Shown here: positions 24,091-37,236 of the stretch, one piece after another
Numbering within the stretch: the stretch's first letter is position 1
Layout of the letters: each line of letters begins with the position of its first letter
DNA from: Trichoplax adhaerens
Taxonomy: Eukaryota > Placozoa > Uniplacotomia > Trichoplacea > Trichoplacidae
Direction of reading: 5' to 3'
Assembly: GCF_000150275.1 (NCBI RefSeq)
Contig: NW_002060943.1
Coordinates: forward strand, 3,065,264-3,129,263
DNA length: 64,000 bases
Notes under the pieces: generated by a model
Told to the model about the DNA's origin: nothing
Seen by the model: the letters and a program-made list of their open reading frames with translations, nothing else
The model's database searches: none
Translations under genes and position numbers: made by a program

Positions 24091-25789
24091 TTACATTAGC
24101 TTTAATTCTCCAGTAACAAGGTCAATCAGTTCTTGTGGTCCTATTTAACATAATAAAGCATAACTCCTAACGTTTCATGATCAGAACTATAATTTCTTTA
24201 TCTAAATGGCATATATAAACAAACTACACAAAGTTCATAAATAGGCTTACCCGGTCCGACTGCTAATACAGTCAAAGAACCAGCCGCTATCTGTGTACGA
24301 CCCGCATCAGCAATGACGTTAGCCTCTAAACCCAATTTTCTTGCTTGACTTTGCATCTTTAACCTAACGCAAACCATACAATACATCCACAAACAAAACG
24401 TATGTAGTTAGGCTAGCTACTGCACTTCGTTATGCTGTGCATCTATGAAATATTTATACAAATTGAAAGATATACACTTAGTGCATATCACTGTATCAGT
24501 GCAACACTTATACATACTTACAGTGTTGCTTCGTCAGATGCCTTAACAACAACCTTTGCTTGTCCACTACGCTTCCACTTATGTATCATCTTAAACAATA
24601 AACTATCTGATTACAATATACGTATGACATAAATCGAAAGTACGTTGAGGTTATAGATTTATACCGCAACTAACTTTCTTAAAGTTAAATTACTAGATTG
24701 ACATGTATATTGTGCATCTAGCCTAAAAACCATCGCAACGATAAAGCGTAATTTAAAGAGATATGATGCCAGCCTCCTTAATAGAATATACGAGATCAAA
24801 TACCACATCCAGTATATGCACAAACTATGCAAGTCAATAGCACGATTTACAAAGGCAGAGGTGTTTTTTGAAGAGTATACGTATATCTATTTAGAAGTAA
24901 CTTTATCCAGCTTTGAACGCGTTACCTCTGGATTTTTGCGCATGCAACCAACGTAATTCGCAATAGCACCATGACAGCACTAAATTTGATAATTAAAAAA
25001 ATCGCAAAATTTTCACGGCTATATTTCCAAAGAGCTAACTATCACGATCCATAAATTATGTCTAAATGCACCGCATAATAAATTTCTATCTACTTAGAGT
25101 TTGATTAAAGTACGAAACCGCGATTATAGTATGACTCACTATTCCCAATTTCGAAAGTTCATGAAGATCATATTCATTAATTATAATAATAATTATAATT
25201 ATCATTTATATTAATATCATTGTCGATAAAATACTATGCTAATATAGAGCACGACAGTACAGTACATGATCTACTGTAGTTTGTCAACATACCTGTGCGG
25301 CCATCTTGCCTTTGCGCATATGTAAATCAGTTCGGACAGCAATGACCATTTTGAAATCTTCATATTTTCTAGGATCGATAGGAGGCTGAAATAGATCATT
25401 ACTGGATGAAATTGCATGCTATATCCGTTTAATGTTTTACTGCACTACACCATATGGCTACATTAATATCTGCTATTCTCCCATATCATTCTAGAACAGC
25501 TCATCCTATATTGTTGTTCATTGTCTACACTGTCGATGAAAATCTACTTTGCATATAGTAATAGATTGAAGGAAATCTAAGTAAAAGATTTAAAATAGAA
25601 TGAATTAAGCAGAATAACCGATTCTGTAGACGATCTGGAAGAATCCGCTGGAAGATCTTCATCATCATTTTTCTCCTCTGGCGGGATCGAGTGCATAATC
25701 CGCATTCCTCGAAGAGCCCATCCTACACATACACCTCCGACTAGAAATGAAAGGCAAGAAACTTCTACCCATCCTTTAGTTAAAGCCAT
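24091..25789 (-). CDS. PTRH2: Peptidyl-tRNA hydrolase 2, membrane-anchored
   Basis: PTRH2 (Bit1) cleaves peptidyl-tRNA to recycle stalled tRNAs and is anchored at the mitochondrial outer membrane in animals, where it also affects anoikis. Six exons give 182 aa (human 179): 25789-25619, 25385-25293, 24979-24926, 24589-24522, 24363-24251, 24140-24091. The first exon encodes an N-terminal membrane segment (about residues 10-28, CLSFLVGGVCVGWAL) and an acidic/serine linker. The catalytic domain follows, with KMVIAVRTDLHMRKGKMAAQ, then CCHGAIANY, a middle strand GQAKVVVKASDEATL, and the signature DAGRTQIAAGSLTVLAVGPG. These match the PTH2 fold in order and spacing. The exon 4 to 5 join needs the acceptor at TTAG before GTTAAAG to keep frame and give exactly the human spacing. 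It is head-to-head with the unrecognised gene at 26454. Confidence 0.95.
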
Positions 25790-26453
25790 ATTTCATCTGC
25801 TGTATCTTCTCAATTTATCACCGTTGACTCTTACGCTCTAATTTTGATGAGCTAACTTAGCTCTCAGAATCTTAGCACAGCAGCAAGACCACCGGTAGTC
25901 AACGGTATGCAACCTGCAATCCATATGTCTGTACGTCCATACCTGGTGATCGAGTAATGCAGTAACCTTATTCATAAATATGGTAGTAAAACAATATGAA
26001 ATCCTAACACTAGTTTGCACACTGTACCTACGCTCATTAAGACGCAACTGCGCATGTTATTGGCCAGTCCTTCAAATCAGAGTCAGGTGTTTGCTAGTTG
26101 CCATAGTAATTATGCGGAAGGCTGCACTGCCAATCAAGATTAGGACTATACGAGCAATAGCCATCGATCACTCAAGCTTTATTCTAGCATACTATGACTA
26201 TATAGTACTTTTCTATTAATTTCAACACGATTATAAAGTATTACTGACAATATATCACTGTACAGTAGTTTCGTCATTATCTGTCACAATCCATGAGCTT
26301 ATTCCTGCTATACAATAGAAAATGAATCATCGTGGCCAAACGATTGTCGTTTCTCCCATAGTAATAGCCTTGGATAAATTGAAATAATTCTGAGTAGTAT
26401 TATTACATTTTTTTTGTAGACTATAAAGTGCCGTAGAAGCTCTACTACTAGAC
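25790..26453. promoter_or_regulatory. Short divergent promoter region between PTRH2 and the 26454 gene
   Basis: Only 664 bp separate the two start codons, the tightest head-to-head gap in the window. TGCGCATG (26049-26056, NRF1-like half site) stands next to ATTGG (26059-26063, a reversed CCAAT box), a combination common in animal bidirectional promoters. Transcription starts cannot be placed from sequence. Confidence 0.4.
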
Positions 26454-27426
26454 ATGGAATCGAACAAATCAGACAGTGATAATAGAAAATTAGTAAAAAA
26501 TAAGAGGAAAATATGTAATTCGAGAAAGAAAAAGAAATCAAACAAGGTAAAATTAATGACTGATCGAGACGATGGACGAAAGAATGATCATCTAAGAAAA
26601 GGTAAATGCAAAATTAAAGCAATATACTAATTTGACTCTGAAAATTACTTGCAGTGAAACGTAAACCTACTTTCCTAAGTTTAATCGCTTCCACTTTATG
26701 ATAAACTTATAAAGCTGCTATGTTGTACAAACATGTTGACATATGCATTTGCGTCATATTACTGTAAGTTCCAATTTTCCTGTATATGCCTATACTATAC
26801 TACAGATTTAAACCAAAACTGCTACCTAATCATAGATAGTAAAGTAGGTAGGATAAAGTGTAAACCATCTTGAGGCATATTCAATTCAAATTTCCTGTGT
26901 ACGTGACATATGCTATAGATTTAAATCACGACTGCTACTCAATCATAAATAGTTAGATATGATGTAAGGCGAATAGGTAAGGCATGTTCATATATTTTAA
27001 ATGAACAAACTTATTTTCCGATGTTAACTATCCCGTCATCTATTCTGGTTGAAATAATCCGTAGATACTACAAAATGTCGAAGAAAACGGCGTCCTCCTC
27101 TACCACCTGTTGATAACTTGCGAAGCGATGGTCGAAGTACTAGCGCAGGTAGTAGTAATGGCGTAGACTCTCGTCGAACGAAAGCAATGACGGCTCAGAA
27201 GGATCACGATGACGAGTTATGCCAACTGATGAAGAAAAAATTAAAAGTTATTGATGATTGGCTCTATAACTACACCAATACGACAAGAGATAGCATCCAA
27301 ATTAATAAAGAAACACTTCGCTGGGAGTATGAAACTTCAAATTACATAACAGAAAAAAGTCGACTTGAGATTTATAAAGAAAAAAGACGACAACGATATT
27401 TAGATGCGTTAGGCAAAAGCAATTAA
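26454..27426 (+). CDS. Unrecognised lysine-rich protein
   Basis: I do not recognise this protein. Two exons, 26454-26601 and 27065-27426, join in frame (AAAAG/GTAAAT donor, CCGTAG acceptor) to give 169 aa. The N-terminal third is strongly basic, with Lys/Arg clusters such as RKKKKSNK that could be a nuclear localisation signal. Next comes RRPPLPPVDN, a proline-rich SH3-type sequence, then a Ser/Gly linker. The C-terminal half (from about residue 95) is predicted helical, with DELCQLMKKKLKVIDDWLYN and, near the end, KSRLEIYKEKRRQRYLDAL. That second exon is open throughout and looks coding. The first exon is less certain: its donor could also be at 26547, but that would break the frame. The gene shares a short divergent promoter with PTRH2. 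Confidence 0.65.
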
Positions 27427-28262
27427 TGTTAGAGCGCATAGAAATTCTTATTACAGTAAAAAATTAATGATAATTTATATCAGGGCATATAAATCGCTCT
27501 ATACTGCGACTTTGAATAAATTAAATTTATTTTGTAGCTAATAATTCGATTATAATATAAATCAATATAACAATATTGATTCGCCTTCTTGGAAATAATT
27601 GTTGAAAAACTAACTGATAAAATTTGATTTGATGTTTATGTAACTGGTCCAATCTACATTCCACGTATCGACATATGAACATGTCGTGAGCAGCGGTTAA
27701 AAATGAATAATCTTCATTAAACACAGATCCTTAGTTATGGTTGCAGAACAAATAAACCCCAATGGAGAAGGCGTATATATTTATACCATATTTTGATGAT
27801 GATAAACGTTATATGTATACTAAAATTAATATAATTTGAGATTATTGAAACATTTGACAATTTTATCGTATGGAATATAAAAAATATAGTATAAATTATG
27901 CAAATACTTTAATTTTATTTGTATAAAAAATATAAAATATATATATATATATACCATACATGTTGAAATCACGATGTCTAATAACGAATTAGTTAAAAAT
28001 TTTTTAAGCTCAATAAAATCCTTCATATAAATTATTTCATATAGTTTACTTCGTTCAATATGCTATTAAGGGAATAGAAAAATCTTTACAATCATAGCAT
28101 CCGTTGCCCCCCTTCCATTCATATGTTAAATTATTATCCATATGACCAATATTACATTACTTCATTTAATAAAATGAAATAGACCAATAACGCAATAATT
28201 ATACTATTTCATCTGTTGCTCCTGATGAGTAATAAAATGCATATCAATCTCAGCATTAACTT
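27427..28262. other. Tail-to-tail intergenic region before NAA25
   Basis: This is the shortest tail-to-tail gap. It has an (AT)n run near 27937-27954 and an AATAAA near 27750. No gene was seen. Confidence 0.5.
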
Positions 28263-31200
28263 TTATAAGGATAATGTTTTAGCGATATTATGCTTTAATT
28301 TAGCCACGGATAATAATTCCTGTATAGATACTTGATAACTATCACGGACATTTTTCAGCATATCAGATTCATTCGATTTATAAGTCTTCAGCCACAAGTC
28401 AGACAAATCGGAATTTTCTTCTAACGCCTAACGAACAAAATCATATCAAGCGACAACAATAAGTATATAGATAGGTATATATTCATACGTACAGGCATCC
28501 AAGAACACGTAATATTCATGTAGCTAAACACAATCTTACCTGTTCTTTAGTCTGTAAATTGAACGAAATTTTCAAATGACCAAGATTTTGTACCAAGAAA
28601 TTATCTTTAATTGTGACCAAATTTTGTACAACATCGTCACAAGCCGATTGAACTGAAGTAATCAATAACTTGAAATTTTCTAAATCAATTGCAAGCTATG
28701 AAACAGAAAAAATTAATAATGTTCAGCTACATACTACAGTATATCAAGGATAATTAATTTGAAATTTATCATTGTGCATCATTTAATTCTAATAATGTAA
28801 AACTTTTACCCCCTGCGAGGCGCTCTTCTTCTTTCGACTCTTTCTGCTGAAGGAAATCGACTTAACAGTTTTGACAAACGCACCCATTAGCATAACTATA
28901 TAGCCTAAAGTCTAAATCAACCATTTCAACCCATTATAACTAATTCTACCAAGATAACATCAAGTAAAGTCATATACTACCAACCTCCACTAACAGCACG
29001 TTAGGTTCAAGATTATGACCATTGAAACATTTGGCATTTTCATTGCATAAGTTATACCTTTGCAATCCATCTACGTAAGATATAATATCTCAGTAAGAAA
29101 AAAATATCGACTCAAAAATGTAGAATCTACATGCCATACTAAGATTTACGTACCGGCGAATGTCTGACCAATTTTACTAATTTCCACTCCTACGTTTTCG
29201 TTCGTCTCTTTATAAAGAAAAAAGTTTAAATCTTCTATTAAAGTTCGATCCATAAATACAACTAAATTAATAAGGACACATATGCCATATTTATTCATAA
29301 AAGAAACCTTTAGAAGGGCAGATCAGCTTCAAAAGAACAGACGCTATATCCAATAGGAGTCTGTCCAATCCTCCATCAATGATAGAATTCCAACGTGTTT
29401 GAGGTGGACCATGCCATCTCCACTTTACAGAGTAAAATTTAAAAGCAAACATCAGCACCTTTCATCAATATTCATGCATTTTAAAAGCTACTATCGACTA
29501 TTCTAAGCTTACCAAACATTTAAAACCTGGATGATCAACTACTCTCTGGTATAAAGTCTTTGATTCATCAATAAAATTCGTTAAAGATGTTCTTAAATGA
29601 GATACAACGCTTTGAGCATCAGAATCATTGGATACTTTCTGGCTTAACTCAATTACATCACCCAGGAGTTGTAAATTAACTGAAAGGTACTTTAAATGAA
29701 GTATCTAAGCAACATAGTAAAGATTGAAATATTTCCTTTAATGATTAGTTCACATGAAGTTATACAAATCATCAAGCCATTTTTATACCTCTAGCTGCAT
29801 CGACCAATCTGCTTCACTTTGTAATCGATTTCTAAGGTATTAAAAGAATGGCTAAGTATTTTGATAAATAATAATCAAATCATCAGCTAAAATATCTTAC
29901 GGTTCCAATTTATCCCAAAGTCTAATAATTCTAACATCTCTACCATCGATAAGCTGATTTAAGAAATTTTCTACGAAAAAAAAGAAATTTAAGCAAATTT
30001 ATCATCAGTGTAAAACAGCTAGACAAAGTATCATTACATTACTTTACCGCTTAATAGAATATCACCATTCGGGGGATATTTTAGAAAGGAAAGCGCTTCA
30101 TCACAGCTATGATAATTAAGGATCAAAATTAAAAACATGAGATTAACAATACTGATACTGTATAACCTACAACAACAATGTAACCTATGGTACTACCTGC
30201 TACTTTTATGGATCACATCTAAATAAAATTTGTAATATTTCATAGTCCATAGCTGCAAAGAATTCTGTAACCTTTTTTCGAAATCGATGAATTCAGTTAT
30301 CTAAGAAGATACGCAAACAAAACTTAACAATCATACCATGTGTCAGAGGAAAATATTTTTGGAAAATAATGCATCACTACCAACCTTAGTAAAATTTCCA
30401 TATTTATAGGCCTGCAATTTTTGGTCTACACACTATCAAGATATTAAATCGTATATCAAATTAACATAACTATATTTATTATATACCTACGTGATATTAG
30501 AATAGAATATAACTTACTTCTCTACGACTAACTAAAAAAAATTTTTCTTCAGCTTCGTAAATACTGCGTGCAGTCTTAAAATGTCCAAGGCGATGTGCGT
30601 TAGACGTCATGAGGTACCTGTTTACAACACATCAGTCAAATTGAAACCGTCAACTTTAGTAATGTAACATGTATCAGGATTTCTAGGAAACACCCGACGT
30701 ACCCTAGTGTATCATGTTGAATATATTTTATGGATAAATTATTAAAAATCTTGTGAGCAGGTTCAAACGCTCCTAAATAGATTTATAAAACAATTGTAAA
30801 AAAAAAAGTCGAAGATTATTCTCAAGAGTATTCATGACTATTTATCTATTATAATTAGTTTTAATCAATCAAACAACTGAGCCACTAACCAATTTTACAA
30901 TACAAAATAATTAGTATTATCCGCATTTGCGGGTTATGAGGACTGGCTTTTAAGGCTGATTCTAATACCAGTATTATGTGCCAGATGTCGTTTCCGTCAT
31001 CTAAGAAGTAACAAAAATTTGTAAGTGAAGGGACTTACCTTCAGGACACACACACACACACAGGAGTATAAAATATTTATTATTAATTTACCGGTGTCTT
31101 TACTTAAATCCAACAGCAAATGACAAGCAAGTACACAGAAATCATCAGTATACTGTAATTCGGAGGACTTTAGCTCTTTACCTACAGTTTAACAAATAAT

Positions 31201-34048
31201 TTCATTTCAGTAAAACGGTAAAATTTCATATTTAGTATTCAAGGCTATATCTATTCGACCTAAACTTAAGCCTTTTCCATGATATCCTATTAGCTGTTGA
31301 GCTGTCTTCAATTTTTCATTAAAAGATAAATTACGATAACAGCCGGCATAATTCTTCAACGTTGCAACACATATGAATCTATTGCAAACATGCGAAGGCT
31401 AAATAGAATAGGTAAAAACGCTATTAAAGCCATTTACTCCTTATGAAAAATATTACAATCAACGTAATAACCTTTAGATCGGAGTTTTTGCCGTCTATTA
31501 TCAAATCTATGTAACTTGATTCATTCGCTCGTAACGTTTCTTCCAAGCTACTAATTAGCTATTTTATCAAGAAAATTTAACAAGTATTAGCGACGGATTA
31601 ATATTTATATTTCTATTACTAGTAAATCGTACCTCTTCTTGACTTTCTGCTTGATCAAAATGCAATGTCATTTCCTGAAAACAACAACCTTTATTACCGA
31701 ATCTTGCAAAATATTCCTTCAGTAGCGTGTTAAATGTTTCAGGGACTACGACAATGCCAGTAATAAAACAAATGCTTTCATTTAGTTTTTATCTAGTAAA
31801 TTAGTATGTACTATACTTACTGTACATAGTTTGAGTATGCAACATTAACACTAAACAAATATTACATTCAGCATTACCGCACGACTGAACTTCCTTGCCC
31901 TGAGTGCGCATCTTGTGACGCTTCTTGATCTCCATCTGTGCTAAGTAAGGACCTCGACTGCAGTTAGCACCAGAACTACCTCCATTTTCTAATAAACTGC
32001 AAATAAATTCCGTAGCCATATCGATAGTATAATCAGGCCTATAAATACAGCGTTATACCAGAATTCGTCATTTATTATACGTTGTAATTACGTCAAAATT
32101 TGTTTACGCGTTTTTACAGGCCAAGCACGAATAAATACACCGCTAAACGTAATTTGATCACAAATGGATCATTAGAGAACTAACATAATCTCAGCTTCAT
32201 TGTTATCCTTAGGCTTCCACTCCATATCAATCAAATTAAATACAGAGTCAAGATAGAGATTGAAATTACGCCAATCATCGCATCTATTAATAATGACGAC
32301 CGTCAATAAAATGAATCAATGATGTATTGCCTAAACAAAACTCAAACAATAAACAATAAAAACGACTTATAATTATAAGTTAACCTCTTCCTCAAGTATG
32401 CCTTTAAACAAGAGTTTAACTCTGCATGAGAATTAGCCTCCTGCAGCATTTCTATTTTCAAAAAGTCACGGTGAATTAACAAATCTCCTTCAATTTCTGT
32501 TTTCAAATAGGTAGAGAAAGATAACATCAGAAAGCTATACATAACCAGCAGGAAGTAAAAGCCATGTTTTAACTTATGATGTACGTGGATTAATATGTAA
32601 AATAGGTCATTGATCGTTACCTGGTACTTGACAATGCACTACTTTCAGTGCTTCAGATATCTTATCACTCATGCGAAGAATCATTACGTATAACAGAATT
32701 TCTATCAATAGAAATAAACAAATTACATCAATAAGCGATGATATGAAACAGTTTGCAATTTTTAGAAATTCTTTCTAGAAAAATATGAAGAAATTTCTAT
32801 AAAACATGTTATATTATACAAACCAGCTTCTGTATGTAATCCACCGTCGCCAATCATTTTTTGCATCATTTTTTCTGCTAACGGTAGGAACATCTTTTTG
32901 CTTAAATTCTTGTCGGTGCTATAGTAAGCCTGATATAATTACCACGCAGATAAGGCATAAAACAAAAGCAATTTTAATTGCCTAAACCTGATTAAATTAA
33001 CCTATAATCTCAACCAGGTAAAAATAAATAAGACACACCTGCAAAACGTTGCTAAATACAGCCCACCAGTAAGTGGATCTTTTTCCGTCCGATCTATAGA
33101 GATTCATTGCTGCCTGTTAATTAAGCAAATTACCATAGATTTAGGCAGAAAAAGCAAGATGTTTAGGACAAAGTAAACAACTATTGCGTTTTATTGTTTT
33201 TCTATCATGAATGAGTTACTGTATCTCAATAGCCGTTCTTTTCATTTAAATTCACTAACTTGCTGTTGCTTCTTGTAGTCTTCAGTTCTTGCATAAGCCA
33301 GAAACAATTTGTTCATAAATTCTAAACGCTCTGAACCTTTCGATACAGCTACAGCTTTTTCCAGTATTTTAGGTATTTCATCCGCTAAAACATTTAAATA
33401 CAAAGAAAAACATCTAATGAAACTCTGCGCCTACCTATTGATATTTAATCGCACTTTACGTATAATTGACGTTCAATCTTACGTTTAGCATCCTTATAGA
33501 ATACTATCAAGCCTTGAATAACCATTTCATCGACTATTACTTCGGTAGTAACTTGGCTGACTTCTTCTAGAGCATCAGACAGTTTACCAGATCGAAATAA
33601 TGCAACACCTTTGGCAACCTTTTAAGATTATTTAACATTAATCAACAATGGTTTCTGTTATGTATCAGAGTAACGCAGAAAATATATAGAATTAAATCAT
33701 AGGCATACATCCCAAATATATCTAAGTTAAGAGAATAACATAATTATCTAAGTAATGAATTCTTGATTCTCACAATTGAGTAAAGTTCTTACTTGACAAT
33801 TTAAATTTATACCTGCTATTGATATTTAAATTACTTTGCAATGACATGAATTATTAATCTTTTAGTAACTTACGTGAGCCATTTGCATCAACTGCGGTTG
33901 CTTTTGTTTACTTGACAATAATTTTTCTGCCATTTGCACAGCCTTTTTATAATTTCCATTATCAATAGCCTCTAAAAAATGTTATAAAAATCACAAATTC
34001 AGCTAACACCCTTATATCTACTAATTATTCATGACCTTGTGAAACCAT
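28263..34048 (-). CDS. NAA25: NatB N-terminal acetyltransferase auxiliary subunit
   Basis: NAA25 (Mdm20) is the large ribosome-anchoring subunit of NatB, which with NAA20 acetylates proteins starting Met-Asp/Glu/Asn/Gln. Twenty-nine exons give 971 aa, against about 972 in human: 34048-34036, 33971-33874, 33618-33483, 33384-33260, 33113-33039, 32929-32824, 32701-32621, 32496-32385, 32283-32185, 32038-31878, 31745-31633, 31558-31472, 31398-31260, 31181-31092, 31000-30890, 30772-30703, 30617-30518, 30411-30385, 30300-30197, 30106-30048, 29970-29901, 29831-29789, 29704-29513, 29422-29308, 29234-29154, 29070-28985, 28911-28810, 28695-28540, 28427-28263. Matches run the whole length: DNGNYKKAVQMAEKLL, LFLAYARTEDYKKQQQ, KNLSKKMFLPLAEKM, SRGPYLAQMEIKKR and a late Lys-rich segment SRKSRKKKS. 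The tract is all-helical and TPR-like. Exon 1 (13 nt, M-V-S-Q) has a weak GTCATG donor and may be wrong; the human N-terminus is longer. Confidence 0.93.
31045..31062. repeat. (CA)n microsatellite in a NAA25 intron
   Basis: About nine ACAC units lie in the intron between exons 30890-31000 and 31092-31181. It is unlikely to affect coding. Confidence 0.8.
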
Positions 34049-35040
34049 AACGGATTTATGCAACGCAAATGTAATATACAAGAAAAAGATATCTTTAATA
34101 TGATCTGAAGTTCATATAGTGTTTGCAACTGAGCGTTCGTAATCGAACCTTTATTAAAGCAGTCAGCTATCAAGTTACATAAACTATGAAACTGCTACTG
34201 CTACTACTTTATAAGATAAACCTAACTGTTAAGCAAGTAATCATAGCACAGATTAATTACGATTATCGTGTCTAATTGTTCAAATAGTTGTCAATTTATC
34301 GCTCCATCAATCAACTATTCATACAGTGTATTGTATCAAACTTAGGAAGTAATAAGAAAGTAGCCCAATTTTCCCAAATGTTATTTTCTAATTATACAAC
34401 CCTGTTAGATAGTGTTAAGTCAGAATTTCTAAAAGGTAGTGATTAATTCAAAGTAACGCTCCAATGTATCATGTAGCAAATTTATTAGGCCCAAAATAAC
34501 TAGTGCCAATGATTTTTTTCATTTATAAGTTGACGTTTACAACTTTTAAAACAAGATCATCTCACAGATCGATCCTCCTTTGCCAACTCAGGCATCATAA
34601 TAACAAAGCGCTATGTTATGGTTACAATAATTTGTAACGCATGATTAAAGCAGCAAAAGAGTTGCACATTGGAAACAGTTCATCAAATTGGCTGATATAT
34701 TTTGCACTGATCATCTTGGCCATTTTAATCAAGTAATACTAGATGTGTAACAACGGGATTCTAGCCTACAGTATTGTGCATCATGGATGACAAAAGGAAT
34801 CATATCTCCAATTGCAAGGAACTATTAAATTAAAAATAGCATTGACCGTTAAATTGTTAATTTATAAGTCTGGATAAAGCAGGCTGGAATCTTAGCCTAG
34901 GTTCTTCGTCATCATATCTGACAATAACTACATCACAAAGAACTGTTACATTTAAAGTAAGAATAATCGTCCAGTAGACTTCGAACGCAGTTACTATGCA
35001 ACCTTTATTCGATTAGGTACCTTTATCCGGTTTAAATGGC
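34049..35040. other. Upstream region of NAA25, no gene seen
   Basis: This is AT-rich sequence with no recognised coding frame. Phrases such as CTTAGCCTAG and TTAGAATA suggest that it grades into the degenerate repeat field that follows. Confidence 0.4.
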
Positions 35041-35760
35041 AGAATATACAGCATAGCAAAGTAGAAGCTTCTAGCTTAGAATAGCGTCTATCAAATAATG
35101 TACTGAATAATTATCATTGCAGTTATAAAAAAAATAGTGTGATATTTCAAGTAGTCATGTAATTCATCGCTAAAATTTATTACAGTAGCAATTCAATTGA
35201 CTGTTACAGATTGGAAATTCAGAGGATGTACATAAATTAGACGGGAACTTTGCTTAGATTATTCTTCTGTTCTCATATCTCAATCTAGTATGACTGCATC
35301 GCGCAAAACTCTTGGATATCTAACTGGTAGAATATATAGTATATCATAGGCGAGATTTAATCTTAGAATAACACCTATCAACTAGCAATACCCATCAAGA
35401 AGCCCTTTAATACAATATGATATTATGCATTTTACCATGCAACCGCATAGAAGAGATTTAGTTGGAAATAATGCCTATCCAGTAGAAAAGCTCTTCAAGA
35501 AGCTTTCAAACATACTTGTAAAGCATCTGCGTTCCACGCGATAGCATAGAAGAGATTTTAGCTCAAAATAATATCTATCAAGTAGCAATACTGATCAAGA
35601 AGCTCTCTAACGCAGTATGTACAGCAGACAGACGCTTTATGTGACAGCATCGAAGAGATTCTAGCTGAGAAGGTCTATCAAATAGCCATGGCGATGCTGA
35701 GGCCTCTCAACACAATGTGCAAAGAACCGAGAGCACCCACAAATACGCGTAGAAGGCTTC
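35041..35760. repeat. Degenerate tandem repeat of about 100 bp
   Basis: A phrase like CATAGAAGAGATTTTAGCT recurs near 35345, 35447, 35545, 35649 and 35748, with an older-looking copy near 35053. Each is followed by AATAATxCCTATCAAGTAGC and ATCAAGAAGCTCTCTAAC-like text. The spacing of 97-104 bp indicates a decayed tandem array of at least five units. It lies in the head-to-head gap between NAA25 and the GTPase-like gene. Confidence 0.7.
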
Positions 35761-36785
35761 TATATTAGACTGAACACTCTTTAGCTAGTCTAAATCCCCA
35801 AAGTACATTAGAGCATTGAATCAATTTGGGCTAAGAATAGTGTGTTATCCATGACTATCTAGTAATACAAGAAACAACTTGTCGTGGTAGTTATAAACCA
35901 CGGTGCCATGATTCCAATTATACAGTAATTCATTACAATGCTGTAGACCAATATGTTCAACCGATTCATCTATCCACTACTGTATTGAAAAGCAAGTCCT
36001 TTGTTTCCATTTCTCAATTTCGACCTATCTAATGGATATGATATGTCTAGTACAAAGAATTTTAAGCTAAAATATTCATCTATCATGCTACTATAAAGCC
36101 CAACTTGACCATGACAGCTAAAATGAGCAATAGAACGACTAAAACAGCAACGATCATTCCTTTCTCAGGCTATCACTGCAGTCAAGCCAATGGCAAATTG
36201 TCTTTTTTTCCCTCCCTTGCAATCTCAATTCAAGGCTATGACTACTCTAGCGTAGTATACTAAGATATCGGCATGAAATTAATTAATATCATCTTACCAT
36301 AGACTGGTCTAATCTTTCTCTCTGTAATATCACTATTACCGCTCTTATTCGCCATTTTACTATAAAGGAAATGAACGAAAAGAAAGAAATTCACTGGCAG
36401 CTTTACAGCAATGGAGACTCTCTTTCAAAGGAGCACTGGAGGAGAGGCAATTTTCAATGGATAGAAGAGGCTTTTACGCATGAGCATAGCAGTCATGTGG
36501 GATGTGTGTGCCATGGGTGGACAATGTGGGTTCTGGAAGAAATGATAGTCAATGATATGAACTGTCGATTGTAGGAGTGATGAAATACAGGCAACGTATA
36601 ACGACTCTCCTCTCTAACGCAGTTACCACGATGGAACCATGGAGTCACTGTATCAGTTGGGAAAGATCGCGTCCTACTCAAAAATTATTCTATACTGTAG
36701 TATGTATTCAATAGAGCTGTACAGGATATAGTAGTATGATCGTAACTTTCTTTCTAGCCTGACACACGTGTGCCGATATTGGCCA
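35761..36785. other. Intergenic, no gene seen
   Basis: The only sizeable frame (36371-36574 plus, 67 aa) resembles nothing I know and overlaps another frame on the opposite strand. No ordered repeat was recognised. Confidence 0.4.
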
Positions 36786-36788
36786 CCA

Positions 36789-37236
36789 TGGTGTAACGAG
36801 TGGTTAACTTCTAACCAGGGGCAGTGTAACCAGTGGTTCGCTTCTAATCAAGGGCAGCGTAACCACTGCCCACTGGTTCGCTTCTAACCAAGGGCATTGT
36901 AACCCGTGGTTCGCTTCTAACCACGGGCAGTGTAACCAGTGGTTAACTTCTAACCAGGGTCAGTGTAACCACTGGTTCACTTCGAATCACGGGCAGTGTA
37001 ACCACTGCTTCGCTTCTGACCAAGGGCAGTATAACCCGTTGTTCGCTTCTAACCAGGGGCAGTGTAACCAGTAGTTAACTTCTAACCAGGGCAGCGTAAC
37101 CACTGGTTCGCTTCTAACCAAGGGCAGTGTAACGCGTAGTTAGCTTCTAACCAAGGGCAGTGTAACCCGTAGTTCGCTTCTAACCAGGGGCAGGGTAACC
37201 AGTGGTTAACTTCTAACCAGGGCCAGTGTAACCATT
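36789..37236. repeat. 33-bp minisatellite, about 13.5 copies
   Basis: About thirteen full copies of a 33-bp unit run head to tail, with a partial copy at the end. The unit's core is GTAACCACTGGTTCGCTTCT followed by AACCAAGGGCA. One copy carries a 7-bp insertion (near 36855) and one is 1 bp short (near 37085). Variants alternate between TTCGC and TTAAC after the GGTT, which suggests higher-order structure (every fourth copy near 36809, 36939, 37071 and 37203 has TTAAC). Each unit contains the interrupted palindrome AACCACTGGTT. It is more GC-rich than its surroundings. Confidence 0.93.

Noticed and set aside
29058-29070. A 13-nt micro-exon in NAA25
   Set aside because: The frame continues uninterrupted from 29070 to 28985, and no acceptor AG is available for a following exon, so it is simply the start of a longer exon.
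36789-37236. Minisatellite read as an 11-residue protein repeat on the minus strand
   Set aside because: A 7-bp insertion and a 1-bp deletion shift the frame, and no start or flanking exon supports translation.
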